Origin: Pelargonium cotyledonis
Taxonomy: Eukaryota > Streptophyta > Magnoliopsida > Geraniales > Geraniaceae
NCBI GenBank assembly: GCA_036897625.1
Contig: JAYMTA010000259.1
Span: 1 to 33,051 of the forward strand
DNA length: 33,051 bases
Direction of reading: 5' to 3'
Shown here: in pieces, positions 1-8,182 of the stretch
Numbering within the stretch: position 1 is the stretch's first letter
How the letters are laid out: each line of letters starts with the position of its first letter
Program-made: the position numbers and the translations under genes
The notes under the pieces: model-generated
Told to the model about the DNA's origin: nothing
The model's database searches: none
Seen by the model: only the letters and a program-made list of their open reading frames with translations

Positions 1-266
1 TAATTAAATTATCAATTTTTAATTAAATTATTAAGTAATTAGCTCTAGAAATCAGCGATGGAATTTCCGTCGCTAAATCCGTCGCTGATCAGCGACTGAA
101 CCCCGTCGCTAAATTCATCGCTAATTCCGTCGCTAACCATCTGCGACGAGATCTATAGCGACGGATTTCAATGCGTCGCGTGTCCGTCGCAGATGATTAT
201 TAGCGACGGAATTTTGTGTATTAGCAACCGAAAATTCCGTCGCTAATAACCAGTTTTCTTGTACTG
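1..266. mobile_element. Terminal region of a CACTA (En/Spm-like) DNA transposon, cut by the window edge
   Basis: From about 52 to 250 the sequence is a cluster of short subterminal motifs of the form TCCGTCGCTAA in both orientations (TTAGCGACGGA on the other strand). It ends at 253-266 with GTTTTCTTGTACTG. Read on the minus strand this is CAGTACAAGAAAAC, one base away from the CACTACAAGAAAA terminus typical of plant CACTA transposons. Dense subterminal repeats in both orientations are the transposase-binding architecture of that superfamily. The other end and any transposase lie outside the window, so completeness and the 3-bp target duplication cannot be checked. The first 50 bases are plain AT-rich element interior. 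Confidence 0.7.
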
Positions 267-571
267 TTTAGAGTGTGTACGTGTAATTATCCCTACAAGT
301 AATATAGGGATAAATTAAAAAAAAAAACAAATTGAGTGTAATTCAACCTAAAATAAACATTTACCCATTAAGTCCATCCATCTCCGGAAGAAAAAAAAAA
401 GAAGATAATTACGGATGACAACAATTTGGATTGTCTAGTTACACATAATTACATTTTCACCGCTCATGGCAAGCTTCCATGTCAATTGACACCCTTAAAT
501 TAATTTTTCAAACTATTGACTATCCTAATGTTTGGAGAGTTCATTCCGTCAATTATATTTGACGGAAAATG
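267..571. other. AT-rich intergenic stretch without recognisable gene
   Basis: Homopolymer-A-rich, low-complexity sequence between the CACTA end and the first copy of direct repeat A. No ORF, RNA gene or element boundary is visible. A short inverted repeat (TTCCGTCAAT at 544-553, with the partner ATTTGACGGAA at 557-567) sits just before repeat A. Confidence 0.5.
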
Positions 572-1275
572 ACACTGTTTGGTCATGTGTCTAGCACATG
601 ATCAATTTATTTTTTTTAAAGCCCAAAATGCCTCCACTTTACCCTTATTCTTCAACCTAAGTTCGCCTGAATATTCATGAACTTGCCAGAAACTTCATAA
701 ACTCGCCGGAACCTTCATGAAATCGCCGAAAATTCATAAATTGTCGAAAAATTCATAAACTCGTGTTTGTGACTAAATTAATCTCAAACCAAATAACCAA
801 ATCAAAATCAAAATGAACCAAATCAAAATCCATACCACAAAAACAATCTTAAAAAAACATTCAAATCTGAAAAACATTCAGATCTAAAAAACATTAACAT
901 TCTCATCACACCCACCACCCAATTTCCTCTTTTTTCATCTTCCTCTTCCCCACAAAACTCCTGAGATTTTTTTTCATGTCCTTCACTTTTCAAACACCTT
1001 ATCACTGAAACACCAACTTCTCAATCTTCTAACCCTTGCTCTGGGTCATCATATGTCATGCCATCATCACCGACCTCGTCCTGCATTCCACCGTGGCTTG
1101 CACTTCATCTCTCCATTGATAGTGAGTTAGATGCGTTAGGGTTTGTCTGGGAAAAAGGGGTAAATTAATCCTTTTACACCGCAGTTCGTGGAGTTAGTGG
1201 CGAAATCAACTCTACAAACCATAGAATAGTCAAAAATTAGAAAAATTAGTTCAGAAGTGCCAACTGAAAGTAAGA
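572..1275. repeat. Direct repeat A, copy 1
   Basis: This segment is collinear with 4381-5123 with moderate divergence. Both copies open with ACACTGTTTGGTCATGTG, which carries a TCATGTG/CACATGA inverted repeat with a 5-base loop. Both then have several imperfect ~20-bp repeats of the type AACTCGCCGGAAACTTCAT, a CT-rich stretch, a GC-richer stretch around 1040-1110, and CAACTGAAA near the end. Homology stops abruptly at about 1275, where the LTR-like block begins. No conserved protein is readable, and the short ORFs in it are not shared between the copies. It may be part of a non-autonomous element or a duplicated segment; its class is not known. Confidence 0.7.
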
Positions 1276-1386
1276 CCTTGTATGGTAACAAGAAGGCTTT
1301 GTAGAGTTTTTATAGAAAGAGAAGTGAATGTAAGAATTGAGCTTGAGAATAAGGATTGAGATCCTTTTCCCTTTGGAGGAGAGGGG

Positions 1387-1394
1387 TATTTATA
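1387..1394 (-). promoter_or_regulatory. Antisense TATA box of the left LTR-like block
   Basis: TATTTATA on the + strand reads TATAAATA on the minus strand, inside the context CCTATAAATACCCC that is common in plant LTR promoters. A similar GTATAAATACCC box occurs at 31880 in the right-hand block, in the same orientation. Confidence 0.4.
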
Positions 1395-1617
1395 GGCTTC
1401 CTACCACCTTGCGTCAGATGTTATGTCGTGCTTGGTTGATGAAGATGTAAAGCCCATCAAGCCACATTTGGCATTCTAAGCCCAAAGGGCTCACTTGGCC
1501 TATTTTCAACTTTTTGCTTATTTATGGTATTGGGCTTCTTCTTTACCTTTGACGCGTTGCTCTGGCATGCCCAAGAGGTGGGCATGTCCTGTGAGCCTCT
1601 TATGAAGTGAGTAGACT

Positions 1618-1796
1618 CGCCAAGACCCGTAGTGAGCTAGTATCTCGCGAGGCATAGTCAAGGGTGCTTGGGAATGTTGTTTGTGCTCTACTTTGAGGCT
1701 TGTGCATCACATAGAGACTTAAGTGATGAGAGGGCTCTCCAAGACCTTTAGTGAGCTAGTAGTACCTTGCAAGGTATAGTCGTGGGTGCTTGAGAG
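1618..1796. repeat. Paired imperfect direct repeats (~57 bp, 120 bp apart)
   Basis: The segment at 1618-1674 (CCAAGACCCGTAGTGAGC..., then AGGCATAGTCAAGGGTGCTT) recurs at 1737-1796 (CCAAGACCTTTAGTGAGC..., then AGGTATAGTCGTGGGTGCTT). They are two units of a larger duplicated period inside the LTR-like block. Confidence 0.65.
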
Positions 1797-2230
1797 CGAC
1801 GAGGTTGTAAGAACTTGTTGGAGTGTCTCGAAGGTGATTAGGTGAGGTTAGAGCCTTGTTTCAGCCTTGTAAGAGTACTTAGAGTTGTGGGATATCATTT
1901 GGGATCAAAGGGGGCCAATCGTTGAGCGCCAGGGCATGAAAACATGTTAGTTGAGGCTAGGACGGACAAATGTCGTGACATTGGTGCAAGATGCCGCGAC
2001 AATGTTGATTGATGCCGCAGTAAGTCGACCATAAACAAAATTTTGGTCTTCATTTATGGTCTCATTGTTGCGGCAATGAGCACAAATGTCGCGGTAATTT
2101 GACCATAAACTATGTTTATGATCTCTTCATTTATGATGCATTGTTTCTAGTGGCTTGTTTGAGGTAGACTTGCCCAAGGTGTGTTTAGACTTGCCCAATG
2201 TGTGTTAGACTCATCGAAAGGGCGTTAGGC

Positions 2231-2723
2231 TTGTAAAATGAGTTGGGCTTGCCATAGTATGTCAGGCTCGCCGAAATGTGTTCGGCTCACCTGAAGTGTT
2301 TGTGACCTCCTTGTGGCCTTGCTATGCTCATGTGATACTTAGAATGGTTCTAAGGTACCTTAGCCATGTTTAAGTTGCTCAGGTCACCTTAGCCATGTTT
2401 AAGCTACTTAGATACCTTAGCCATGTTTGGGTTGGTTAAGTCACCTTAGCCATGTTTGGGCTGCTCATGTCACCTTAGCCATATTTTTTGCTACTTAGGT
2501 AGAGCTTTAGTGCACAAGGTAGGCTTAAACATGAATGAGCTCACCAAGCCTCCTCATAGATAAAATAAGCCTTGTATGAGTCTAAACAACATAGGGACAT
2601 GAACTTGAGTTTCACACTGAGCGTGGACCCTTAGACCCGGGTCGGGCGACCCGTATGACCTTCATTTGCCACATGTTGCCTTGTTAATGGTTCTTGAGAC
2701 TTATAATTTTTCATGTAGTATCA
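2231..2723. repeat. Direct repeat B, copy 1
   Basis: Collinear with 3468-4001. Both begin with TGTAAAATGAG/TGTCAAAATGAG, pass through GTTCGGCTCACCTGAA and CTTGCTATGCTCATG, contain the 29-bp array, and end with GGTTCTTGAGACTTAT followed by GTAGTATCA or GTAGCATCA. The shared CA terminus is LTR-like, but no TG start or target-site duplication was found, so an LTR identity is unproven. Confidence 0.75.
2357..2500. repeat. 29-bp tandem repeat, about 5 units
   Basis: ACCTTAGCCATGTTT recurs with starts at 2357, 2386, 2414, 2443 and 2472, giving a period of 28-29 bp. A diverged version of the same array occurs in copy B' at about 3585-3730. Confidence 0.85.
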
Positions 2724-3024
2724 GTTGCCTCATAATCCTATAAACTCTGATTTATCGGTGTTGCGTTGGAGTAAGTTCATGGTCTTGTGTTTGCTTTGCT
2801 TTGTTGAATCTTACAAGGGGGTTCGTAGAGGGCCCTTAAGTCTTAATGTCTTCATTCTTCCAAGGGGGTTCGTAGAGGCCATGACAAAAGTCTTGATGAA
2901 GCTTTGTCAAGGTGAGCTTTTGGGAGCAGGTGACCCCTAATATTTTGTCATTTCACCCAAAAATTTAATTTTGGTTTCTTAGTATGAGTCTGCTGTCATA
3001 AAGCGTCACAGGGTCATTAGAGGC

Positions 3025-3467
3025 GGGTGGAGTGACTTGCTGAGGCGATGAGAGGAGTGGTCATAGAGGATGACCAACAATGACTCACTGGGGTGAGGAG
3101 AGCTATGGTCATAGAATGGATGACTATCAATGACTCGCTTGGGTGATGAGAGTTATGATCATATGATGACCAATAATGGCTCGCTGGGGCGAGGAGAGCT
3201 ATTTTCATGGGATGACCATCAATGACTCACTTGGGCGAGGAGAGCTATGGTCATAAGATGACCAACAATAGCTTAATGAGGCGAGGAGAGCTATGGTCAT
3301 AGAATGACCTACAATGACTCGCTCAAATGAGGAGAGCTATGATCATGGGATGACCAACAATGGCTTGTTGGAGCAAGGAGCTGAGTGATCATGGAGATAA
3401 CCAACTATGGCTTGTACGAGCAACGAGAGGAGTGGTCATGGAGATGACCAACTATGGTTGTCAAAAT
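3025..3467. repeat. 46-bp minisatellite, about 8-9 units
   Basis: The unit is built around TGACCAACAATGACTCGCT then GGGGCGAGGAGAGCTATGG. TGAC starts fall at 3071, 3121, 3167, 3213, 3259, 3305 and 3351, so after one 50-bp unit the period is an exact 46 bp. Flanking units are more diverged. It lies between repeats B and B'. Confidence 0.85.
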
Positions 3468-4001
3468 GAGTTAGGCTCGCTGAAGTGTGTCAGGTTTGGC
3501 GAAATTTGTTCGGCTCACCTGAACCGTTTGTGACCTTATTGTGGTCTTGCTATGCTCATGGGATACTTAGAATGGTTTTGAGGTACCTTAGTCGTGTTTG
3601 AGCTGATTAGGTCAACTTAACCATGTTTGAGCTGCTCATATCACCTAAGCCATGTTTAGGCTGCTTAGGTGATCACCTTAGCCATGTTTGGGCTGCTCAA
3701 GTCACCTTAGTCATGTTTGAGTTGTTTAAGTAAGGGTTAAGCGCACAAGGTATGCTTAAACACGAATGAGCTCACTAGTAAGGGTTAAGCGCACAAGGTA
3801 TGCTTAAACACGAATGAGCTCACTAAGCCTCCTCATGGATAGAATAATCCTTAGAGTAGTCTAAACAACATGGTGACTTGAGCTTGAGTTTCACTTTGAG
3901 CATGGACTCTTAGATCCAGGTGGGCGAACCGAGTGACCTTCACCTACCACGCGTCGCCTTGTCAATGGTTCTTGAGACTTATGATTTTTTGGGTAGCATC
4001 A
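3468..4001. repeat. Direct repeat B', copy 2
   Basis: Second copy of the segment at 2231-2723. It is about 40 bp longer, mostly because of an internal 48-bp tandem duplication absent from copy 1. Confidence 0.75.
3731..3826. repeat. Near-perfect 48-bp tandem duplication
   Basis: The unit TAAGGGTTAAGCGCACAAGG...GAGCTCACTA at 3731-3778 is repeated immediately at 3779-3826 with a single difference at the last base. The corresponding position of copy B (about 2505-2550) has only one unit, so the duplication postdates the B/B' duplication. Confidence 0.9.
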
Positions 4002-4159
4002 ACACCGTTAAATATATAGAAAAATGACTAAAATACCCTCAACAATCACTTTCTACATTACTTTTAACTAGATGGAGTTCTTGTGCACTGCACGGGTAAA
4101 TATACTAAAAATAAATTTTATTGTATTTTTATTTCATTTTTATAAATAGACAATGAACG
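4002..4159. other. AT-rich spacer between LTR-like block and MITE
   Basis: No gene or repeat boundary is recognisable. It includes CTAAAATACCCTCAACAATC and a stretch rich in T. Confidence 0.4.
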
Positions 4160-4370
4160 GAGAAAGATGAGTTTTAGTCAATTAAATTTTAGCTTAGACT
4201 AAGCCAATAATGAGGTGATGACATCTCGTTACAAATCATGAATTTGGGCGGGTTGTTCTGCTACCACAAATTCACTGTGTAGCTATGTATGAAATATACT
4301 AAAATGTCATCACCTCATTGGATTAGCTTAACGTAGGCCAAAATATTTTTGACTCATATTCTTTTTTCTC
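4160..4370. mobile_element. MITE copy 1 (211 bp, long terminal inverted repeats)
   Basis: The ends are inverted relatives: GAGAAAGATGAGTTTTAGTC at the left, and GAGAAAAAAGAATATGAGTC when the right end is read on the minus strand. Further inside, AATGAGGTGATGACAT occurs at both ends, giving inverted repeats of about 60-65 bp around a ~75-bp centre. There is no coding capacity. The 9-bp flanks CAATGAACG (4151-4159) and CCATGAATA (4371-4379) agree at 6 of 9 positions, compatible with an old 9-bp target duplication. The element is in the same family as 7865-8074 and differs in length by one base. It sits directly against the start of repeat A'. Confidence 0.75.
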
Positions 4371-4380
4371 CCATGAATAT

Positions 4381-5123
4381 ACACTGTTTGGTCATGTGCC
4401 CAACACATGATCATTTTTTTAAAAAAAAAAATTCAAAATGCCCTTCACTTTACCTTTCTTCTTCAACATAAGTTCACGCAGAAAATTCATGAACCCGCCG
4501 GAAAATTCATGAACTCGTCGGAAACTTCATAAATTTGTCGAAACTTTAATGAGATCGCTGGAAAATTCATAAATTCTTCGAAAATTTCACAAACTCGAGT
4601 TTGTGACTAAATTAATCTCAAACCAAATAACCAAAATCCAAATCAAAATCAAAATCAAAATCCATACCACAAAAATAATCTTAAAAAAAACATTCAAATC
4701 TGAAAAATATTCAGCTCTAAAATAGCATTCACATTCTCATCACACCCACCATCCAATTTCCTCTTTTTCTTCTTCATCTTCCCCACGAAATCTTGAGATT
4801 TTCTTTCATTTCCTTCACTTTTCAAACACCCTTTCCCCAAAACACCAACTTCTCAATCCTCCAACCCTTGCTCTACGTCATTGTATGTCGCGCCATCATC
4901 ACCGACCTTGTCCTGCACTCCACCATAGCTTGCACTTCATCTCTCCATTGATAGTGAGTTAGATGAGTTAAGTTAGTGAGTTAGATGACTTAGGGTTTGT
5001 TTGAGGAAAAAGGTAATCATTTTATATTGCAGTTAGTTGAGTTAGTGATAGAATGAACTCTACAAACTATGGAATAGTAAAAATTAGAAAAACTAGTTTA
5101 AAAGTGTCAACTGAAATATAAGA
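4381..5123. repeat. Direct repeat A', copy 2
   Basis: Diverged second copy of 572-1275, in the same orientation and 3.8 kb downstream. It preserves the TCATGTG-N5-CACATGA inverted repeat, the AACTCGCCGGAAA-type ~20-bp repeats (4480-4595), the CT-rich stretch and the GC-richer stretch. A small local duplication of GTGAGTTAGATGA around 4960-4985 is unique to this copy. Confidence 0.7.
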
Positions 5124-5157
5124 TTACCCTAAGAGGTTCATCTATAATTACCCCAAC

Positions 5158-5166
5158 AAATAACTA
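5158..5166. repeat. Left putative 9-bp target-site duplication of the Mutator-like element
   Basis: AAATAACTA here and AAATAAGTG at 6039-6047 agree at 7 of 9 positions and lie immediately outside the inverted ends. Confidence 0.45.
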
Positions 5167-5380
5167 GAGTTAAAGGCACCGGAGGTACCCAAACTTTGGG
5201 TTGAAACCCCGCCGTCAATGCCCGTTATCGTCCCCATTATCTCGCTGCCACGTTACCTTAGACATGCTAACGTTGAATTTTTTTGATGATGTGACACGTT
5301 TAATCTGTGTTGACTTGTAATATTTTATGATGTGAAAATTAAAAATTTTTATTATTAAAAAAATTATACACACTAACTGA

Positions 5381-5427
5381 TCTTCTTCTTCTTCTTCTTC
5401 TCCTCCTCCTCCTCCCCCTTCTTTCGT
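5381..5427. repeat. CTT/CCT microsatellite
   Basis: Consecutive CTT units run directly into CCT units (about 5381-5418) inside the Mutator-like element. It is immediately followed by a pyrimidine-rich stretch. Confidence 0.85.
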
Positions 5428-5474
5428 CCAACCTTAGTTTTCGCTTTTCGCTTCACCGAAAAACTCCACGAACA

Positions 5475-5640
5475 GATCTGGGCACGCCGGATCTGTCTTG
5501 AGCTCCCCAGATATGGCTCGAGCTCGCCGTATCTGGCTTGAGCTTGCTAGATATAGCCGCGCTCTCGCCGAATTTGGCTGAGCTCACCGGATCTGGCTTG
5601 AGCTCTCGCCGAATCTGGCTGAGCTCATCGGATCTGTTCG
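5475..5640. repeat. Tandem GAGCTCGCCGGATCTGGCTT-like units
   Basis: About six to seven imperfect units of roughly 25 bp make up the GC-rich core of the Mutator-like element. The reading frame across them is open on the minus strand for 70 codons, but this follows from repeat periodicity and shows no recognisable protein family. Confidence 0.7.
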
Positions 5641-6069
5641 TGGTTACCCTTGGACACGTTGCCACCGCCGCCGTTTCCTTTCCACTATGATCGCATAACC
5701 CAAGAGAGAGAGAAGTGTGTAGAGAAAGAGAAGCGAGGAGAGAGAGAGTCTGATAATGGGGATTGGGGAGAGAGACAGGTGATTTGAATTATTTTTTATT
5801 TTTAAAATTTATAAAAAAAAATCAATCCACCTCGTAAATAGAAAAAACAAGCCTCATCATCAACATTTATCCACGTCTGCACGTCTAAAGTGACATGGCA
5901 GCGAGATAACGAGAACGATAACATGCATTGACGACAAATATGTAATTTGGTTGAAAATAATACTTTGGGTATTATTAAAATTTGAGTACCAAATTGAATT
6001 TCAGCCGAAAGTTTGGTTACGTCCGATTTCTTTAGCCCAAATAAGTGCCGTATGTCTTCATAATCACTT

Positions 6070-6190
6070 GGTCACATCATGTGAGAGACACGTGACTAAT
6101 TTTATTTACGAAATTCCTAAACTACCCCTAACAAGCTCTCTGTTCTCCTTGACACACTCACTTTCTCTCTCCTCTCTCGGCTCCATCATC
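6070..6190 (+). promoter_or_regulatory. Candidate distal promoter with G-box, TATA-like element and pyrimidine patch
   Basis: A perfect G-box CACGTG lies at 6089-6094 in the context GACACGTGAC. A TATA-like TTTATTTA follows at 6101-6108. A CT-rich patch (6130-6180), of the sort found at plant transcription starts, comes next. The order and spacing (TATA-like box about 30 bp before the pyrimidine patch) suit a + strand start near 6135. The G-box is about 50 bp from the right end of the Mutator-like element. Whether this promoter drives the gene beginning at 8341 or an unrelated transcript is inference. Confidence 0.4.
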
Positions 6191-6929
6191 TTCTTCACAG
6201 CAGATTGCTCCAGTAGCTACCTCCACCACAGAGCCGGCTGCTGATTGCTCCAGTTGCTCGGCCAAGACACATCTCGCCGGACCGCCACGGCGTGCTCCTC
6301 CGATCGTCTGCTCAGCCACTTCCATAGCCAGTCGCCGTTCGTGCTACCATAAACCAGGCCCAGCAGCCACCTCCCTCACACCGTTATCCGTTGTTTCCGC
6401 CAGAAACATCACCACCACAGCACCCGAACAAGCCGCCGGAGAGCCTAAAAACAAGCAGGTTTTGGGTTTAAATTCAAAATTAATTTTAGGGTTTCAATAC
6501 TCAGATATAAGGTTTGTTGTGGTTTCAAATCTGTTGTTAGAGTTTTAATTTTGTTAGGTTTCAATTTTGAATTGTTATGGTTTTAATTTTGTGTTCAATT
6601 AAAATTGGATTCTAAACATTATAAGATATTTTGTTCATTCAAATTTTATTTTTGTATTTTGAGCAAAAAAATGATTGTGTTAGAGTTAGTAATTTGGGTT
6701 ATTGAAGATTTTGTTTGAAACTTGAATTTTCCAGCGAGTATGAATTTTCCGGCCCGGAAAAGCTTTTGAATTTTCCTCTAATTTTGTGAAGTGAAGTGAA
6801 AACAGAGAGAATAGTAGGGCAGAGAAGCAGACGCAGGACAACACCACCACCACAGTGACACACAGTGACCCACAGAGAGCCACAGCCACAGCGCCTACAC
6901 AACACAACCACGAAGCTCTAATAGAAATG
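6135..6929 (+). other. Putative non-coding leader exon(s) upstream of the gene
   Basis: The composition is leader-like: CT-rich, then C/A-rich with CACCACCAC and CACAG runs, clearly unlike the AT-rich surroundings. Plausible donors are ACAAGCAG|GT at 6459 and GAAATG|GTACGT at 6930, with an acceptor TTTTCCAG at 6734. A 5' leader intron could then run from 6930 to an acceptor near 8237 (GATTGCAG) or 8338 (TTTGTTTCAG). No long conserved ORF is present on either strand. Transcript evidence would be needed to confirm this; it could also be a separate non-coding transcript. Confidence 0.35.
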
Positions 6930-7855
6930 GTACGTTTTCCTCTTCTTCTCACTCTTTCACTGTCACACATCAACACAAAAATCTATACTTATTGCTTTTC
7001 ATTGTTCAGCTGCGATTGTGCTTGGTTTGGGACTTTTCGGTGTTTCAGTTTTCATGGAAAGTTGAAAACTATGCGACCATTTGTTTGATTTTTTGATTTT
7101 TTGATAGGTTTATTAGATGATAATGTTATTTTCATTTGAATTTGTTACCACAAGTGCACATGAATCACTGATAAAATCGTCACTCATCAGCACTTGCTAA
7201 TAGATTACATAATTTGATTGTTCATTATCTGCTTCTTTCTAATGAATTTGGAATTTTCTTTGTTTAAGACTATAAGTACATTGTTTTCTAGAGCTGGCAA
7301 TTTGTGTGTGTCATTGTGTTGGAAACTATGTGACTGTTTGGTTGGTTTATTAGATAATAAGGTTATTTTCATTTGAATTTGTTACCCCAACTACACATGA
7401 ATCACTTATAAAACCATCACTCTTCAGCATTTGCGAATAGATTACTTAATTTGATTGTTCATTATCTGTTTCTTTCTAATACACTTGGACTCTTCTTTGT
7501 TTACGTACAATGTTTGTGTTGAATGCTATATGGGCAAATGCGAACTGACATGTTGACAATCACACACATATATTGTACATGAACTTGTTTATGAACATGT
7601 AACACAAGCACTACGCATTTAACTAACTAGGTCAAGTTGACATGACACTACACAATTACCACAACACAGCCTTGCAAATTGAACTAACTGGGTCAGCATG
7701 CTCTACTTTAAGTTCCTTTGTGATTGATTCAATTTTCCTAATTTTTTTGTATATTTTCATGGATAGCTAGAGTTGAGAAAATTAAATACATGCCCAATAT
7801 TGATTTTCTTTCTGAGTGTGATATTTATTGGATGTTTTATTGTTTGTTAGATACT
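6930..7855. other. AT-rich stretch, probably leader intron or upstream flank
   Basis: No gene is visible. Two related segments (about 7095-7260 and 7335-7500) share GTTATTTTCATTTGAATTTG, ACATGAATCACT and ATTTGATTGTTCATTATCTG in the same order, forming a diverged direct duplication about 245 bp apart. Confidence 0.55.
7095..7500. repeat. Diverged direct duplication (~165 bp units, ~245 bp apart)
   Basis: Unit 1 (about 7095-7260) and unit 2 (about 7335-7500) share GTTATTTTCATTTGAATTTG, then ACATGAATCACT(G/T)ATAAAA, TCACTC and TTGATTGTTCATTATCTG. The spacing between matching motifs is constant, and the copies differ by scattered substitutions. Confidence 0.75.
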
Positions 7856-7864
7856 TAAACAATT
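7856..7864. repeat. Left 9-bp target-site duplication of MITE copy 2
   Basis: TAAACAATT is identical to 8075-8083 and flanks the MITE exactly. Confidence 0.8.
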
Positions 7865-8074
7865 GTAGAAAGGGGAGTCTAAGCCAATTAATTTTTGGCT
7901 TGGGCTAAGCCATTAATGAGGTGATGACACCTCATTAAAAATCATGAATCCGGGCGGGTCACTTCGCTCCCACTAATTCACTTGAGCGAATATGAATGAC
8001 ATTTAATGAGGTGTCATCACCTAATAGGCTTGGCTTAGCCTAAGCCAATTTTTCGGCTCATATTCCCTTTCCTC
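7865..8074. mobile_element. MITE copy 2 (210 bp) with perfect 9-bp target-site duplication
   Basis: Left end GTAGAAAGGGGAGTCTAAGC. Right end on the minus strand GAGGAAAGGGAATATGAGCC. Inside, GGCTTGGGCTAAGCC...AATGAGGTGATGACACCTCATT is mirrored by AATGAGGTGTCATCACCT...GGCTTAGCCTAAGCC, so most of the element can fold on itself. TAAACAATT flanks both sides. A 9-bp duplication with GA/GT-type ends suggests mobilisation by a Mutator-type transposase. It is the same family as 4160-4370. It lies about 110 bp upstream of a TATA box and 267 bp upstream of the gene's start codon. Confidence 0.85.
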
Positions 8075-8083
8075 TAAACAATT
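8075..8083. repeat. Right 9-bp target-site duplication of MITE copy 2
   Basis: TAAACAATT, identical to 7856-7864. Confidence 0.8.
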
Positions 8084-8182
8084 AAAATGCCAACATACAT
8101 CTGTAGACACTTAATAACCAAGATATTTGTTTCTATTTTGCATGACTGATGACTTTGTTGCGTTTCGATCTATCATTTATAA

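Larger units (their letters stand above)
1276..4001. mobile_element. LTR-like, tandem-repeat-rich block (retrotransposon remnant, probably minus orientation)
   Basis: No gag or pol coding is visible. The left part reads on the minus strand like an LTR promoter and leader: a TATAAATACCCC box at about 1383-1394, followed downstream (toward 1276) by a pyrimidine-rich leader. Beyond it lie several families of internal repeats: paired 55-60-bp units at 1618-1674 and 1737-1796, a 29-bp array, a 46-bp minisatellite, and a ~0.5-kb direct duplication B/B'. This architecture resembles long, repeat-laden plant LTRs. The superfamily cannot be assigned without coding sequence or a primer-binding site. Confidence 0.45.
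5167..6038. mobile_element. Non-autonomous Mutator-like element with long terminal inverted repeats (872 bp)
   Basis: The left end reads GAGTTAAAGGCACCGGAGGT then ACCCAAACTTTGGGTTGAAA. The right end read on the minus strand gives GGGCTAAAGAAATCGGACGT then AACCAAACTTTCGGCTGAAA. Deeper, TTATCTCGCTGCCACGTTAC near 5238 pairs with the inverted copy near 5890-5915. The right arm carries about 50 extra bases. Nine-base similar flanks and long inverted repeats point to the Mutator (MULE) superfamily. The interior is GC-richer than the surroundings and contains a CTT/CCT microsatellite and tandem copies of a GAGCTCGCCGGATCTGGCTT-like unit. No transposase is present. Confidence 0.7.

Noticed and set aside
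3025..3467. Possible CRISPR-like array (regular 46-bp spacing)
   Set aside because: The whole unit repeats, so there are no unique spacers. The context is a plant retroelement-type minisatellite.
5453..5665. 70-codon minus-strand ORF in the Mutator-like element
   Set aside because: It stays open because of the tandem repeat unit. There is no conserved domain or sensible start context.
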